Assembly: GCA_029959085.1 (NCBI GenBank)
Contig: JARWIR010000002.1
Span: 60,442,154-60,506,153 of the forward strand
From: Nemophila menziesii
Lineage: Eukaryota; Streptophyta; Magnoliopsida; Boraginales; Hydrophyllaceae
Length of the DNA: 64,000 nt
Direction of reading: 5' to 3'
Positions within the stretch are counted from its first letter, which is position 1. Every line of letters begins with the position of its first letter. Position numbers and translations under genes: made by a program. The notes below the pieces were generated by a model. That model had not been told where the DNA came from. It did not search any database and saw only the letters and a program-made list of their open reading frames with translations. Positions 1-11,128 of this stretch are shown in pieces.

Positions 1-298
1 GACTGTATAATAACCACAAACATTTTATAGAGAGAGAAATGGAGACAGTTTTTAAAGAGTACACAAAGTCTTGATTAAATACAGGGATTTGTATCGTCTC
101 TACTAGGATTAACGATTTAATAAGGGACTTTAGTTCAAAGTTAGGAATTTGTTGCTAAAAAATTACTAAAAAGTAAATATTTATTTGGTTTTTTGATTAA
201 AAACTATTAAAGTAAAAATTAAAGACTAAATTAGCTAAGGAAATATAACTAAAGTTATGAACGTTGGGAGAGAAACATAACTCAAGACTTAGTCTCTA
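1..298. repeat. LTR-like fragment, left copy
   Basis: AT-rich non-coding DNA. Bases 1-75 match 37322-37396, and roughly 90-298 match 22855-23075 with scattered differences. The block with 'gtatcgtctct' followed by 'aggattaacgatttaa' resembles the inner end of an LTR (inference; no terminal TG/CA pair or target duplication is visible). It is followed without a gap by a copia coding relic in both copies, so the junction is older than the duplication of the pair. Confidence 0.5.
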
Positions 299-746
299 TA
301 CTCAACTAAGGAAGTGTGGTGTTATTAATGAACTATACTTAACTTGATATTGCGTAAGATGCAAAGAAACTTAGTCGCGATACTCACAACTTGAGTAATT
401 TTAATGGGTTGTTCTTCATCATCTACTAAGGTCCTTGGTAGTTACTCTTGATCTAGATCTCCACTTTAACAAGTTTACTTCAATTCTTGAAGATGTTTTT
501 GATGCAAACTAGATCCCGGGTAATGATGAAGTTAGCTCTACCACTGGCTATGAATTTTATCAAAAGGAAGTGCTATATCGTTGAAGTCCATTTAACATAT
601 TTGTATAGAAAAATCCTTCATAAGGAATGATTTTATAACACTAGAGTTGGAAAAATAAAAAGCTAAGTGGTTGAGGAGTCTCATACCTTATGTACCACTA
701 TGGGAAGAAAGTGGCACACCAGTGTGTATATATTGTGATTTGCAAG
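299..746 (+). pseudogene. copia RT/RNase H relic, left copy
   Basis: Read on the plus strand, this decayed stretch still shows the Ty1/copia segment at the end of reverse transcriptase and the start of RNase H. 'GSVVLLMNYT', then a stop, then 'LDIA' (about 303-352) corresponds to the family motif GSVMFLMNYTRPDIAYA. Further on, a 'DEVSSTTGYEF' stretch lies near 520-555. Frames shift several times and stops are common, so no product is possible. The same relic occurs at 23075-23087 plus 25986-26390. Here it is cut at 746/747 by the LTR of Athila element A1. Confidence 0.75.
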
Positions 747-2231
747 TGGCTGGGCCTAGGGTGTGATCAAATAAGATATAAATAAAGTGCAAAAACACCC
801 TAAAACTACACGGTTCTGCAAGTATATAGATCGTATGCAAGTTTTAGATAAAGATTCGTTCCGCAGAGACTACAGAGGTTAGGAGAATCTTATGCAAATA
901 TCAAGTGTGAATAATTAAAGCTAGAACAACTAAACGCAAATAAGAGTAAAGACAAATAGATGGATTGATAAACTAATTAACTAAATTAAAACTAAGAATT
1001 AAAAGACAGAAAATAAATATGGAAGAGAAGTGATATGAGAATATAGCTTAAGTTATTAGCATGTAATCCCCACTAGTTTTGCCGTTCTAAACATGTAAGG
1101 GTGAATTATGTAGTATTTCCCTAATCGGTCCTAATAAGCTATCGGTAGTTTAAAATAGGATTTACCTGTGTCAATAAGGCTTCCTAAGCAAACTTTTCCT
1201 GTAATTGGTAAATAGTCACAAAGACTAAACCATAGTGATTATCTAGCTAGGTTGGGTTGTCAGATCAAACCTAAAACTAAACGTTATGTGCTAAACATGT
1301 AATTAAACACCGTTGTCAATGGTATCCTAATTACTAGATGGTAATTCTAATGGCTGCAGTCCACAAGAACACAGAATATAAATCCAAACACATAAACAGA
1401 GAATAAAAACTATAATTCTATTTAAAACATTAAATTCCCAAATTAGATAGATGTAAATCAAAACTAGGGTTCATACATTAATGCTAAAACTCAAGCTAAA
1501 GAAATTTAGTTCATGAAAGAAAAGAAAGAAATTACAAAATTAAAGGTAGAAGAAGACATTGTTGATGACAGCTCCTTCCAGACTTCTCTCTTGTGTTGTA
1601 AGCTTCCTCTTGGTTTAAGGTTTCACCAAGGATGATTTAAGAGTGTTAAGAGGCTGTATTTATAGTGTAAAGGTTGAACTAATTCGTTTGGTGTAGATAA
1701 CTTCAAGTAATGGACTTCTAGCCCAACTCAAATTCGTAAGGAAATAAAGATAAACACTGCTGCGCTGTTTTGAGTGTATATTCATCGTTATTGGTCGGAT
1801 TGAGCTTCATAAGATACCAAAAGAATCGCAACAGAATTATCTAGACACTTTAGAAGGAATTCACCAGATTCGGCCTATTTCTTAGGTAAAAACGCATATC
1901 GTTGGACGTGTATGCAGAATCCCAGATTTAGGCAGTTTTTCCTTTTCCATCTTTTTAGCCTTTGTTTCCTTTATCTCCAATTTCCATGCAAATCTCTTTC
2001 CATAAGTTGTAGTCTTTGACTTGGACTCTAATTAATCTCCATAATTATCTTTAAAGCTTCACACTAAATAAACAATTAAACCCAATATGCTCTAAAAATA
2101 ATAATTCTACAAATCAAGACCCAAAATAGGAAAGTGCACTAAAATAAGCTAAAATCAACCTATAAACTAATAAATAAGCCTAAAATGATGTCTCATGAGT
2201 ATATTTTACTATCACAAATGAGGAGACATCA
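747..2231 (-). repeat. 3' LTR of Athila A1
   Basis: About 1485 bp. On the minus strand it begins TGATGTCTCC at 2231 and ends near 747; the end region 'cctagggtgtgat' aligns base for base with the proven LTR end of A2. A TATA box (TATAAATAC, minus strand) lies at 1656-1664, matching the TATA position in the A2 LTRs. The first ~45 bases form an imperfect palindrome, TGATGTCTC...GAGACATCA. The partner LTR is absent. Confidence 0.88.
1656..1664 (-). promoter_or_regulatory. TATA box in A1 LTR
   Basis: TATAAATAC on the minus strand, at the same place in the LTR as the TATA boxes of A2. This LTR is the 3' copy, so it would drive flanking DNA to the left, not the element. Confidence 0.55.
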
Positions 2232-2267
2232 AGACCCCCAACTCAAAGTTGTATCGTCCCGATACAA
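2232..2267 (-). promoter_or_regulatory. Polypurine tract and adjacent hairpin of A1
   Basis: Directly inside the 3' LTR, the minus strand reads CTTTGAGTTGGGGGTCT (2232-2248), the plus-strand primer site expected at this position. Just upstream, at 2249-2267, an 8-bp perfect stem TTGTATCG/CGATACAA closes a GGA loop. The same arrangement occurs in A2 and A3 (see findings). Confidence 0.8.
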
Positions 2268-3795
2268 TAAAAGTAAAGAACAGAAGGGTAGTCAAAATAA
2301 ACAAGAAGAATTCGGAGGAGAACAAGAACAGAATATAATGAATGATCCTCGAGCATAAAATCCAAAAAAAATCTCATGTAGTAATTCTCAAGAAGTAATG
2401 CACAAATATGCCTAATATACATGTAATCAACAATCCATAAATTCAAGTTAAGATTAATTTCGCAATGCCAGAAGGAGAGGATGATAACTTAGTTCAGGTT
2501 AATGGCTATAGGTTGTTCATAGGTCCCAAATACAGCATCCAATGGTCCACCTACCTACTACCTAATAGCTCAATTTTTTCTTCATCTAGTAGTTAGAAAT
2601 CCTAAGGTCCTTGTTATAGCTTGGCTTAAGGACGGGTGTGGTATATTTGAATAATGAAAAGTGAGCTTTTGGCTCTCTCCTCACTAGCCATCAAGGAATC
2701 GCCCTAGAGCTTGAGTTTTCACTCGAAGATGTTCTCACTCAACCCAATTTATTGATGTTTTTTATGTGCATCCCCAATAATCCCAATTAAAACCTTTGAT
2801 GATATAAAATCCACTTTGCCGGTCCGAATATATATTCTCTTTTCACATCAATTTTTTCTTTTGTATAGCTATGATTCTCCTTTGATGTTGAGATATCACA
2901 CTATCTTTTCATATATATATATTCTTTCTTTTTATACCCTTGTTGGAAAAATTAGCTCGTAGCTTCTTTTTCATTCACTATTACCCCGGCAAAGGGTTAC
3001 AATAATAACAATTCATCATCAATAAAATCACAAAGATAATTCCCAAATTCCTAAAGTTCCCTAATTATGAAACCCACCACCCCAAACTCAAGCTCTAAAA
3101 CGAGTTTGTCTCAGGTTTTGCGATTCGAGTGCGGGTCATATAGATAAGTCCTAAAAACTAGGGTATGGATTATAATTTGTTTCAATAAAGGCTTTAGAAA
3201 GGCTCAGAGGGGCTAAGACGGATAAATACCAATAATATCAAACAAAAGGGTGAGAAAGTCTAAAGGCTTCAAGTGTTTTATCATGAAAGAACTGCCTTAG
3301 TCATTTTTCTAACTACCGGATTTCGTTACGTTTTCATTATTAGTTCATAGACAAGTGGGTTTTCAACTAATTTTAAACCTCACGTTCTACACACTAAATA
3401 ACTATTCCTAATTTTCAACGTGATTTCTTAGCATTGCTCATTAACTTTTCTCTCCTTTATTTCCTGTTTTTCATACATGCATGCTAAACAAATTTGTTGC
3501 ATCTTTCAAAAACATACTACTTACTATCATTGACCTAATAAAATCATGCTCAAATAGGTACATTCAAGATATTCTATGCCTTAATTCAACCTAAAATTTT
3601 TAAATTTTATGCAAAAACGAAAAGAAGATGAGGACAACGAATCCCCAGCCCCAACTCAAAAGTGAGCCGTGTCCCCACGACTCGAAAAAGACTCAAGAAT
3701 GGACTAAAATTTAAAATAAAACTAACTAAACTACCTAATGCATACAAGCTATTAAGAAAATTAGAATGACCTACCTGGCTGGCCATAGAGATCCA
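2268..3795 (-). other. 3' non-coding region of A1
   Basis: No convincing coding sequence. It aligns in patches with 48206-49753 of A2 and 59947-61255 of A3. It holds two further purine tracts on the minus strand: 3073-3092 (cttgagtttggggtggtggg) and 3643-3659. The second is preceded by a hairpin at 3664-3683 (GAGTCGTG, loop GGGA, CACGGCTC). Long 3' regions of this kind are usual in Athila elements. Confidence 0.7.
3664..3683 (-). other. Internal hairpin before second purine tract, A1
   Basis: Minus strand GAGTCGTG-GGGA-CACGGCTC: an 8-bp stem with one T/G pair that would be a wobble in RNA. It sits a few bases upstream of the TTTGAGTTGGGG-type tract at 3643-3659. The identical hairpin is at 48293-48312 in A2. 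Confidence 0.65.
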
Positions 3796-4221
3796 TCATA
3801 TCATCCTCGTCATCCGAAGGATGGTATAATCATCAACATCCTTATACAAGGTCAAATTTTCTACCTGTGTTTCCAACTGTATGACTTCTGCCCAAAGGTC
3901 TTTGTTATCTTCACGTAATCTTTCAACTTCGTTCTGTTACTTGAGAGCCCAAGGAGGTAGATCATAAACAATTTCAGAGGAAGAGGTAGAAGAACCTTGG
4001 TCTTGGATTTTTATTTTATTCAAAGGCCTCCTTGATGGTATGGACATTCTAGCAGTTAATCTCTTCTTTGGTAGTGGTTGTTCAGGTGCCTGTTCTTTTG
4101 ATTCTTCAGAAACCTCATCAATATTGATGGGTTTTTCAATGGTGGCCCCAGGCAATTTCTTATTCTTCCCAAGGATTGAACACTTTCTCTTGTATTCCAT
4201 AGCTTCAGATCTGTTAGTCAT
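3796..4221 (-). pseudogene. Short Athila 3' ORF (env position), interrupted
   Basis: This minus-strand reading frame starts at the ATG at 4221 (MTNRSEAME). That start was chosen because the A2 counterpart also begins MTNR after the same 'ttgagtt-g-ggg' tract. An ATG 15 bases further upstream is also in frame. It runs about 141 codons with one TAA at 3937-3939. The first 94 residues are Lys, Pro and Ser rich. After the stop the frame continues as a heptad-like segment (EVERLREDNKDLW, then EVIQLETQVENL), which looks like a coiled coil. The A2 counterpart is about 400 codons long, so most of the middle has been lost here. Its position between integrase and the 3' LTR matches the 'env-like' or ORF3 slot of Athila. 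No signal peptide or membrane segment is seen, and the function is unknown. Confidence 0.6.
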
Positions 4222-4500
4222 GCTTGATTCACCCACAACTCAAGTTATACCAAGGATGGATTAAAAGTTTAAGGAAAATTTGGTTTAGCTTGATGTTGTT
4301 TCTTGGAATTGATGAAAAAGAAAGGTTATATGATTGATCTTGGAAGAAATCTTTAAATCTTGTTGAATTTGATGGTGTTTTGATGGTGTAGTGTGATGAA
4401 TTTGATGAAGGATTGTGTTTATGGAAGATGATGGAGAAGATTTGATGAGTTGTTGTGTTCATTGTGAAGGTTTGCACAAGATTTAAGATGTTTATATAGG
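4222..4500 (-). promoter_or_regulatory. Putative internal promoter and leader of the A1 3' ORF
   Basis: On the minus strand a good plant TATA box (CCTATATAAA, 4491-4500) is followed by a C/A-rich, G-poor leader of about 260 bases rich in 'aacaccatcaaa'-type sequence, then by the ATG of the 3' ORF. A2 has the same order. Promoter activity is inferred, not shown. Confidence 0.45.
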
Positions 4501-4599
4501 GTTTGGGTCTGAAAAATTCGTATGGGAGAGGCTAGGGTTAATCTCATAAGGTAAGAGTTTGATTAGGAAAAGAATTCCTTCACAAACCGCCTCCCTGCG

Positions 4600-4995
4600 G
4601 TGTACCAAACCAAACGTGCGGTGTACTGCACCTAACAACTCTTGAAATTTTTGGTTTCAGGATTGCACCCGTGGTAGCACCCTGTGGCACGTGTTTTGTG
4701 CCTGCGGACCAGGGGTGCGGTGTAGGGGGTAGTCCGTGCCTGCTCCGTCAAAAAACCCGTGGTACCCGACCCCGTGGCACGCGTTTTAGGCGTGCGGACT
4801 AGGGTCCGGTGTACCGCGCATGTCCATCGAATTTTTTCTTGCTTTCTGGATGAAACCCATGGTACCCGACCGTGGTACGGGTTTTCTGGGCACGGTGCAT
4901 CCCTGCGGACCATGGGGTAGTCCGCGCCAGGCTTTGAGTTACTCCAAATTTTTTTCCTTTCGACCCCAAACTCGTTTCCTGCACAATAACACACT
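4600..4995 (-). repeat. GC-rich repeat block of A1
   Basis: A strongly GC-rich island in an AT-rich element. It has repeated 'ccgtggcacg', 'tgcggac' and 'gtaccgc' motifs in about 100-bp imperfect tandem units. It corresponds to 46195-46570 in A2. Open frames run through it on both strands, as expected of GC-rich DNA poor in stop codons, and I do not regard them as genes. Confidence 0.65.
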
Positions 4996-5157
4996 ACCTT
5001 TCTCTCCTATTAGCTTGTAAACACAATTAAAAATATACACTAACTTAAAATTATACACTACAAAGCAAAAATAACTAATCTAAAAAGCAATTAAAACAAG
5101 GGGTGTCTCCCAAGAGCACTTTTGTTTAACGTCTTTGAGTTAGACGTGTACCTCAGG

Positions 5158-6123
5158 CTAAGCGCATTCGACGAGAAAGATTTTCTCCCCTTGTCCAAAG
5201 TCCTCACTGTCATAGTATCTTTTCAAACGCTGGCCATTCACCATGAATGTCCGTTGCTCGGTTGGATTTTCAATCTCAATCGCTCCATGAGGTGTGACTT
5301 TAGTAACAATGTAAGGTCCTCCCCAACGGGATTTAAGCTTTCCTGGGTAGTTCGAAAATCGAGAGTTGTATAATAGAACTTTCTGTCCTATCTCGAAATG
5401 CTTTGGACGGAGCCTTTTATCATGCCATCGCTTTGTTTTCTCTTTATAGAGACGTGAATTTTCATAGGCAAGATAACGAAACTCCTCCAACTCGTTCAAC
5501 TGCATCATCCTTTGCTTCCCGGCCAAGTCTGGGTCTAGATTCAGAGTTTTAATAGCCCAGTAGGCTCGAGCTTCAAGCTCAATCGGTTGATGACACGCCT
5601 TGCCGTAGACCATGCGATATGGAGATGCCCCAACTGGTGTTTTAAATGTTGTTCTGTAAGCCCAGAGAGCATCATCTAGCTTTAAAGACCAATCTTTCCT
5701 CGATTTACTCACGGTCTTCTCAAGAATAGATTTGATTTTCCGGTTGGAAACTTCAGCTTGACCGTTAGTTTGTGGGTGATAACCGGTTGAAGTACGGTGT
5801 TTCACTCCAAACTTCCGAAGAAAATGTCTCAGAGGAGCATTAAGAAAATGGGTACCTTTATCACTGATTAGCACACGTGGCGTACCATGTCTTGAAAAGA
5901 TGTTTGTTTTTAAGAACTTAATCACAGTTTGAGCATCGTTCTTCGGTGTTGCCACTGCTTCTACCCACTTTGACACATAATCTACCGCAATCAAAATATA
6001 AAGATTTCCATAGGAAGTGACAAAAGGTCCCATGAAATCTATTCCCCATACATCAAAGATTTCGACTTCAAGAATGTTATTAAGCGGCATTGCGTCTCTT
6101 TTTGATATATTGCCAGTGTGCTA
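5158..6123 (-). pseudogene. Athila integrase core and C-terminal part (A1)
   Basis: The minus-strand frame from just after the stop at 6121-6123 to 5158 encodes the catalytic core and C-terminal domain of a Ty3/gypsy integrase, the enzyme that joins element cDNA to chromosomal DNA in the nucleus. The DDE residues are visible: Asp in [11 protein letters not shown], Asp in [10 protein letters not shown], and Glu in [12 protein letters not shown]. The C-terminal part ([10 protein letters not shown], then [12 protein letters not shown]) is the usual DNA-binding tail. About 310 residues are open. The frame is continuous with RNase H and the integrase zinc finger upstream, separated only by a TAG at 6121-6123 where relatives have Gln (HRC-stop-HTG). 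The tail ends in LVECA close to a purine-rich non-coding stretch. Confidence 0.9.
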
Positions 6124-7488
6124 GCATCTGTGACATGACTGGACAAAACGATGACAATCTTTGTGTATGGTATGCCAATAGAACGCGGATTGAAGAATTT
6201 TAGCTGCGGTTCTATCACCCTTAAAGTGACCTCCATAAGGTGAACTATGACAACCTTCAATGATCTTCTCCATTTCACCTTCATGTACACATCTTCTAAC
6301 CACTTGGTCACTACATATTTTCCAGAGGTACGGTTCATCCCAATAATACTGTTTGGCATGGGGATTCAATCTTTGTCTTTGTTGTGGGTGGAAATCTTTG
6401 GGAAAGACACCACTCACAATGAGGTTGACTAGATCTGCATACCATGGCACAAAAGCACGTTTAATAGCAAAAAGTTGTTCATCAGGGAATACCTCTTTAA
6501 CCAACAACGGTTCTTTGTTTGCATCAGATCCTTCGAGCCTTGATAAATGATCAGCAACCTGATTATCGCATCCTTTTCGGTCTCGAATGTCTATGTCGAA
6601 TTCTTGAAGTAACAGTACCCATCTAATGAGACGCGGCTTAGCGTCCTTTTTCTCCATTAGGTACCTAATAGCTGAATGGTCCGTGTATACAATAGTTTTC
6701 TTCCCAATCAGATAGGGACGAAATTTATCAAAAGCATAAACCACGGCTAACATCTCTTTCTCCGTTACTGTATAATTCATCTGGGCAGCGTTGAAAGTCT
6801 TACTTGCATAATAAATCGTGTGGAAGATCTTGTCTTTCCTCTGTCCTAACACAACACCCATAGCGTGATCACTAGCATCGCACATAAGTTCAAACAGAGC
6901 TTTCCAATCAGGAGGTATAACAATAGGTGTAGAGATTAGTTTTTCCTTAATCGTCAAAAACGCTTGAAGACATTCTTCAGTAAAATTAAAAGGAGTATCC
7001 TTTTCAAGTAAAGAGCAAAGCGGTTTGGCGATCTTGGAGAAATCTTTAATAAATCGTCGATAAAATCCTGCGTGACCCAAGAAACTTCTCACTCCTTTAA
7101 CAGAAACTGGAGGTGGTAATGTTTTGATAACTTCAATTTTCGCACGATCAACCTCCATCCTTGCCTTCGAAACTTTATGTCCCAACACAATTCCCTCTTG
7201 AACCATGAAGTGGCATTTTTCCCAATTAAGCACAAGATCTTTTTCTCTACATCTCACAAGGACTTTCTCAAGATTATTCAAACAATCGTCAAAACTATCT
7301 CCAAACACCGAAAAATCATCCATAAAAACCTCCAAGTATTTATCAATCATGTCCCAAAATATAGCCATCATGTACCTCTGGAACGTGGCAGGTGCATTGC
7401 ATAAACCAAACGACATTCTTCTATAAGCAAAAGTACCAAACGGACATGTAAAATTTGTTTTGTGTTGATCGAGGGGATCCACACAAAT
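6124..7488 (-). pseudogene. Athila RT, RNase H and integrase zinc finger (A1)
   Basis: This minus-strand frame of about 454 codons covers the second half of reverse transcriptase ([15 protein letters not shown] and the active-site motif [11 protein letters not shown]), then RNase H (Asp in [10 protein letters not shown], Glu in [11 protein letters not shown], Asp in VYTDHSAI, final Asp in NQVADHL). It ends with the HHCC finger of integrase (H-x-x-P-Y-G-GH, then [11 protein letters not shown]). Catalytic residues are present, so these domains decayed only recently. Stops bound it on both sides: TAG at 7489-7491 and TAG at 6121-6123, each at a position where relatives carry Gln (CAG). No frameshift was needed to read through. 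Confidence 0.92.
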
Positions 7489-7491
7489 CTA

Positions 7492-7797
7492 ATTATAACC
7501 TGAATATCCGTCAAGGAAACAGTAATATTCTCTCCCTGCGAGTTTGTCTAGTATCTGATCAATGAAGGGTAGCGGGAAGTGATCTTTCTTTGTTGCTTTG
7601 TTCAGTCTTCGGTAATCCATGCACACTCGCCACCCCACAACTGGTCTTGATGGTATGGCTTCGCCTTGATCATTAAGGATGGTAGTGAAACCTCTTTTCT
7701 TTGGAACACATTGTACTGGACTGACCCAATCACTGCTAGCAATCGGATAGATAATTCCTGCGTCTAACAACTTGATAACTTCCTTCCTCACTACTTA
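7492..7797 (-). pseudogene. Athila RT N-terminal part (A1)
   Basis: This minus-strand frame encodes the start of reverse transcriptase: VRKEVIKLLDAGIIYPI, SSDWVSPVQCVPKK, GWRVCMDYRRLN and YYCFLDGYSGYN, the last holding the first catalytic Asp region. It is in frame with the protease stretch upstream and the RT stretch downstream, separated by a TAA (7795-7797, after PAMK) and a TAG (7489-7491, after YSGYN). Together with its neighbours it shows that A1 once had one long gag-pol frame. Confidence 0.9.
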
Positions 7798-9222
7798 TTT
7801 CATAGCCGGCATGAGTCTTCTCTGTCCCTCTATAGATCGCCCACCTTCGTTCTCAAGAATGATTTTGTGTTTGCAAACGGAAGGACTAATTCCCTTGATG
7901 TCGGCAATAGTCCATCCGATTGCTTCTTTGTTTGCACGAAGTACTTGAAGTAGCTTCTCCTCTTGAGGACCTGAAAGGTTAGCAGAAATAATAACAGGCA
8001 AAGTTTTGTTCGTACCTAGATATGCATAGCGTAGGTGATCTGGAAGTGGTTTTTCTTCGAGAACAGGTGGACATATTATAGATGGTTGTTTCATTGGTTC
8101 AATGTCACCTGGTTCCCGAAGTAGTTCTCGCACGTTCAATGCAGCAACATCTTCATGGAAAATTTCGAGTTCCTCTGGTGATTCAAGTGTTGAGGCTTTG
8201 TCAAGATCATCATCTAAGCTTGCTTCATTGAAGACTTCTTGCATAATTTTTCCGATGACATCTGCTTTGAAGCACTCGTCTTTCGCTTTAGGATATTTCA
8301 TTGCCTGAAACACATTGAATCGTATCTGTTCGCCTTGTACTCTCATGATCAACTCACCATTCTCAACATCAATTAGTGTACGCCCCGTGGCTAAGAATGG
8401 TCTACCCAAGATGATGGGGACATTCTTATCTGCGTCGTAGTCAAGAATAATAAAATCACAAGGAAAAATAAAAGAGCCAGCTTTAACTAAAACATCTTCA
8501 ATTTTACCTATTGGTCGTGAGAGGGAGCGATCTGCCATTTGTAATACCACAGATGTGGGTACTACTTCTCCGATATTAAGCTTCTCGAACAGGGATCTAG
8601 GCATGAGATTGATGCTCGCGCCTAAATCACATAATGCTTTCCCGGTCCAACTGTCTCCGATGCCGATAGGAATTGTAAAACTTCCGGGATCTTCTAGCTT
8701 TGGTGGCAACTCACTTTGACATATAGCACTGCACTCCCTAGGTAATCCAATTGGTTCCCCAGTCTCTATACTCCGCTTGTTGGAGAGAATGTCTTTCATG
8801 AATTTCATGTAGGTTGGCATCCTCTTGAGAGCTTCAACAAGTGGTATATTAACCTCCAATTTCTTCAACATGTCAATGAACTTCTTGAATTCCATGTCAT
8901 TGTCCTTCTTTCTGACACGTGAAGGGTATGGAGGCGGAGGGCGTGTATTTAGTTCCGCTGGTTTTCTTGTCTTTTCAGGTGTCTCGGCTTGGACACTCTT
9001 TGGGTTAACTACCTCCTCGACTGTATCTTTAATTATTTCTTCCCTCCTTTGTTCTGGAACAGGGTTTGGTTCTTGTTCTGGTCTTGGTGGAGGTAGTTGT
9101 TTTCCACTTCGCAATTCAACTGCATGGCAAGAATCATCTCTAGGAGCAATAGTATCACTTGGGAGTTGCCCTTTCGGCCTAGTTTGTAATGTACTCGCCA
9201 TCTGTGATATAGTATGCTCTAG
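7798..9222 (-). pseudogene. Athila protease region (A1)
   Basis: This minus-strand frame holds the linker after gag (RPKGQLPSDT, AVELRSGKQL) and the aspartic protease. Its active-site motif CDLGASINLMP and flap/C-terminal motif VPIILGRPFLATG are typical of Athila. It then continues into the segment leading to RT (LPDHLRYAYLG, ANKEAIGWTIADIKGISP). Such proteases cut the gag-pol polyprotein inside the particle. The first Met of the open stretch is at 9201, but the frame is continuous with gag through a TAA at 9223-9225, where Gln is expected (IIK-stop-LEHTISQM). So 9201 is probably not a real start. Confidence 0.9.
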
Positions 9223-9600
9223 TTACTTGATAATCTTCTCCTGGGTTCGAACTTTCTGTTGGCTATGACTCATTTTTTTCTCAACTGTTTGCATTAATCT
9301 AGCCATACTCGAACTTAAGCTCTGGAGTTGTTCCTGTTTTGCCAATTGCATTGATTGTTTAGGTGGATCTTTCTTTGGTTCTTGACAAGTTTTAACAATG
9401 GGCGCCTTTTTCTGAATAGGTTGTGGTGGATTATAAGATTGAAGTTGGGATTGTTGATAAGTTTCTTGCTTTCTGACCCAACTCTTTTGTTGTGGAGGTT
9501 GTTGATAATTAGTGTAGCTTTCTTGAGGACAAGCATAACCATCAGAGTAATAGTTATCTTGAGGATATTGACCGGAAGCTACTGCTGGATTATTCATACA
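9223..9600 (-). pseudogene. C-terminal gag fragment of A1
   Basis: About 125 codons of the gag C-terminus remain on the minus strand: a Gln/Pro-rich part (NYQQPPQQKSW, YNPPQPIQKK) and a coiled-coil-like part (LSSSMARLMQTVEKKM) before the protease. The RNA-binding zinc knuckle and capsid-like domain, which should lie upstream, are missing. Beyond 9600 the open frame enters unrelated AT-rich DNA, so the Met at 9753 has no meaning. This marks the 5' truncation point. Confidence 0.8.
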
Positions 9601-9602
9601 TC

Positions 9603-10120
9603 CTAATTTATATTGAAAAGAAAATAAAAACTCACATAACGAAACATGACTTCTCATACTATAAAAACTTCCAATGGTCATAAAACAATTTATATAAAAC
9701 AATACTAAACAAAAAAAAATAGATATATTAATTAAAAAAATAAAAAAACTCACAGTATCCCTTTTCCATGTTGCATCATAATTCTCATACTTTTTTTTTT
9801 ACAAACATCACTCTTCATACGTAAAAGGCTTCCAATAGTTATTATATGCCCATGGCAGGATTTGTATAAAATAACTGTAATTACACTTAAATTCGATAAT
9901 TCTAAAGATTGTAAATGTGATGAAATTAGGTTAAAATAATTCAGTTTTTTAGAATTTCAATGGTAAAAATTAATTTTTTACCTAAATTAAAGTTCTTCGA
10001 TTGTTGATGGCCGATTGATGATGGCGAAGAATGGTTCCCTAGCGGCAATTTTCTTGTGTAGGAGAGCCGACATGGTGGTAAGGTGAGTGTGAAGAGACTT
10101 CTTTTTGTTTTTTGTTCCAA
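9603..10120. other. AT-rich spacer between A1 and copia
   Basis: No gene recognised. A motif of about 75 bp (catgacttctcatac, then 'aaacttccaatggtcat') at 9645-9690 recurs imperfectly at 9785-9850, so there is a local direct duplication. The stretch 10010-10090 is less AT-rich and could be a scrap of coding or leader DNA, but no family is recognisable. Confidence 0.5.
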
Positions 10121-10125
10121 TTTTC
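10121..10125. repeat. Target-site duplication, left (TTTTC)
   Basis: TTTTC abuts the left LTR of the copia element and is repeated at 16844-16848 after the right LTR. A 5-bp duplication is standard for copia integrase. Confidence 0.85.
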
Positions 10126-11114
10126 TATTGGTTAAATATAAAAAGCTACTGTAATGGAATTTAAAATTTTCGGTAAAGAAACTTTAACTACTAATTACGA
10201 AATGAAATACGGAAAGTAAAAGACTGAAGTGAAATACGGAAAGTAAAAGACGAAAGTAAAAGCGAAAGTTAAAAACGAACCCGATTAATGAAGGTAATAA
10301 CGGAGCTGAGAAAACGAAGAAAAAACCCGTAGTGCCGTGGAAGAGCCACTACCTTAAGAACGAAATTCCGGGACAGCCGAGATGCTACACTGTTTTCCGA
10401 ACGTTCCCCAAGGATTAAACACTACTACCGTACTCTCGTGTGCACTCACAATCGTAGGTTGGAATCTGTATATTATGATTTCGCTCAAAAACAGAAGTGA
10501 AGAAGAGAGAATAATAGCTGCTGTGATTTTCGTAAGTGTTTATTGTTGCTGTAAAGTTGGTGTGTAAAATGACGAGAGGAACAGCTCTACTTATAGAAGA
10601 AAATATAGCCAGTACACTAGCCATTAAGGCTTGGTCGTGGCTGTTCATCATGCCAAGAATTTAGGAGTTGTTACAACCAAGGAGTCGTTGTGTTGATAGA
10701 GCGTGGGTAAATAAAAACGTGGAGGAATGAGTCAAACGTAGACAAAGTCTTCATCAAAATAAAAAATAAAAGCTGGTTATAAAACTAGTTTATTTTTATT
10801 TTTTAATTCCCCAAGACCCAAGACTTAAGACCTATGACCCAGGACCCGGACCCGGGCCCAGGATCGGGCCAGGTGGGTGGTGGTGGTGCGCACGTGTGGG
10901 CTTCCCCATTATCTCTTAGTGTGCATGGGTGTTAGTTCTTTGGGAGCTAATGATACAACAAAGGTAATAAATGTTTCTCACCACTTATGAACTACCGATG
11001 TGGGAAACTAGTATAAAGTCTTTCCCACTTCCCAACTACACCACTCAACACGTTTGACAATAAAACTTCCCACCACATGCTATATTCCATTGTGGACAAT
11101 AAATGAGTCCAACA
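10126..11114 (-). repeat. 3' LTR of copia element
   Basis: 989 bp, aligned along its whole length with 15848-16843. On the minus strand it starts TGTTGGACTC at 11114. The TATA box has one change here (TATAAGTA at 10587-10599 instead of TATAAATA). Confidence 0.93.
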
Positions 11115-11128
11115 ATCCCCCACACATT
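11115..11128 (-). promoter_or_regulatory. Polypurine tract of copia element
   Basis: The minus strand reads 'tgtgtgggggat' directly before the 3' LTR start TGTTGGA, the expected primer site for plus-strand DNA synthesis. Confidence 0.8.

Larger units (their letters stand above)
747..9600 (-). mobile_element. Athila Ty3/gypsy element A1, 5'-truncated
   Basis: A long terminal repeat retrotransposon of the Athila lineage lies on the minus strand. From right to left it has the end of gag, protease, reverse transcriptase, RNase H, integrase, a GC-rich block, a short 3' ORF, a long non-coding tail, a polypurine tract and the 3' LTR. Lineage rests on the protease motif CDLGASINLMP, the RT motif [11 protein letters not shown], and the LTR start TGATGTCTCC shared with A2. 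The N-terminal part of gag, the primer site and the 5' LTR are missing: element homology ends near 9600 in unrelated AT-rich DNA. The left boundary is set by aligning the LTR end with that of A2, whose ends are fixed by a target duplication. The element is dead, with four in-frame stops in gag-pol. Confidence 0.9.

Noticed and set aside
2243..2446. Small open frame overlapping the A1 polypurine tract
   Set aside because: It lies in the non-coding 3' region and is not conserved in A2 or A3.
8825..9268. 147-codon open frame on the plus strand opposite the Athila protease; similar antisense frames at 24853-25284 and 43319-43612
   Set aside because: They are shadows of real transposon coding sequence on the other strand, with no independent motifs.
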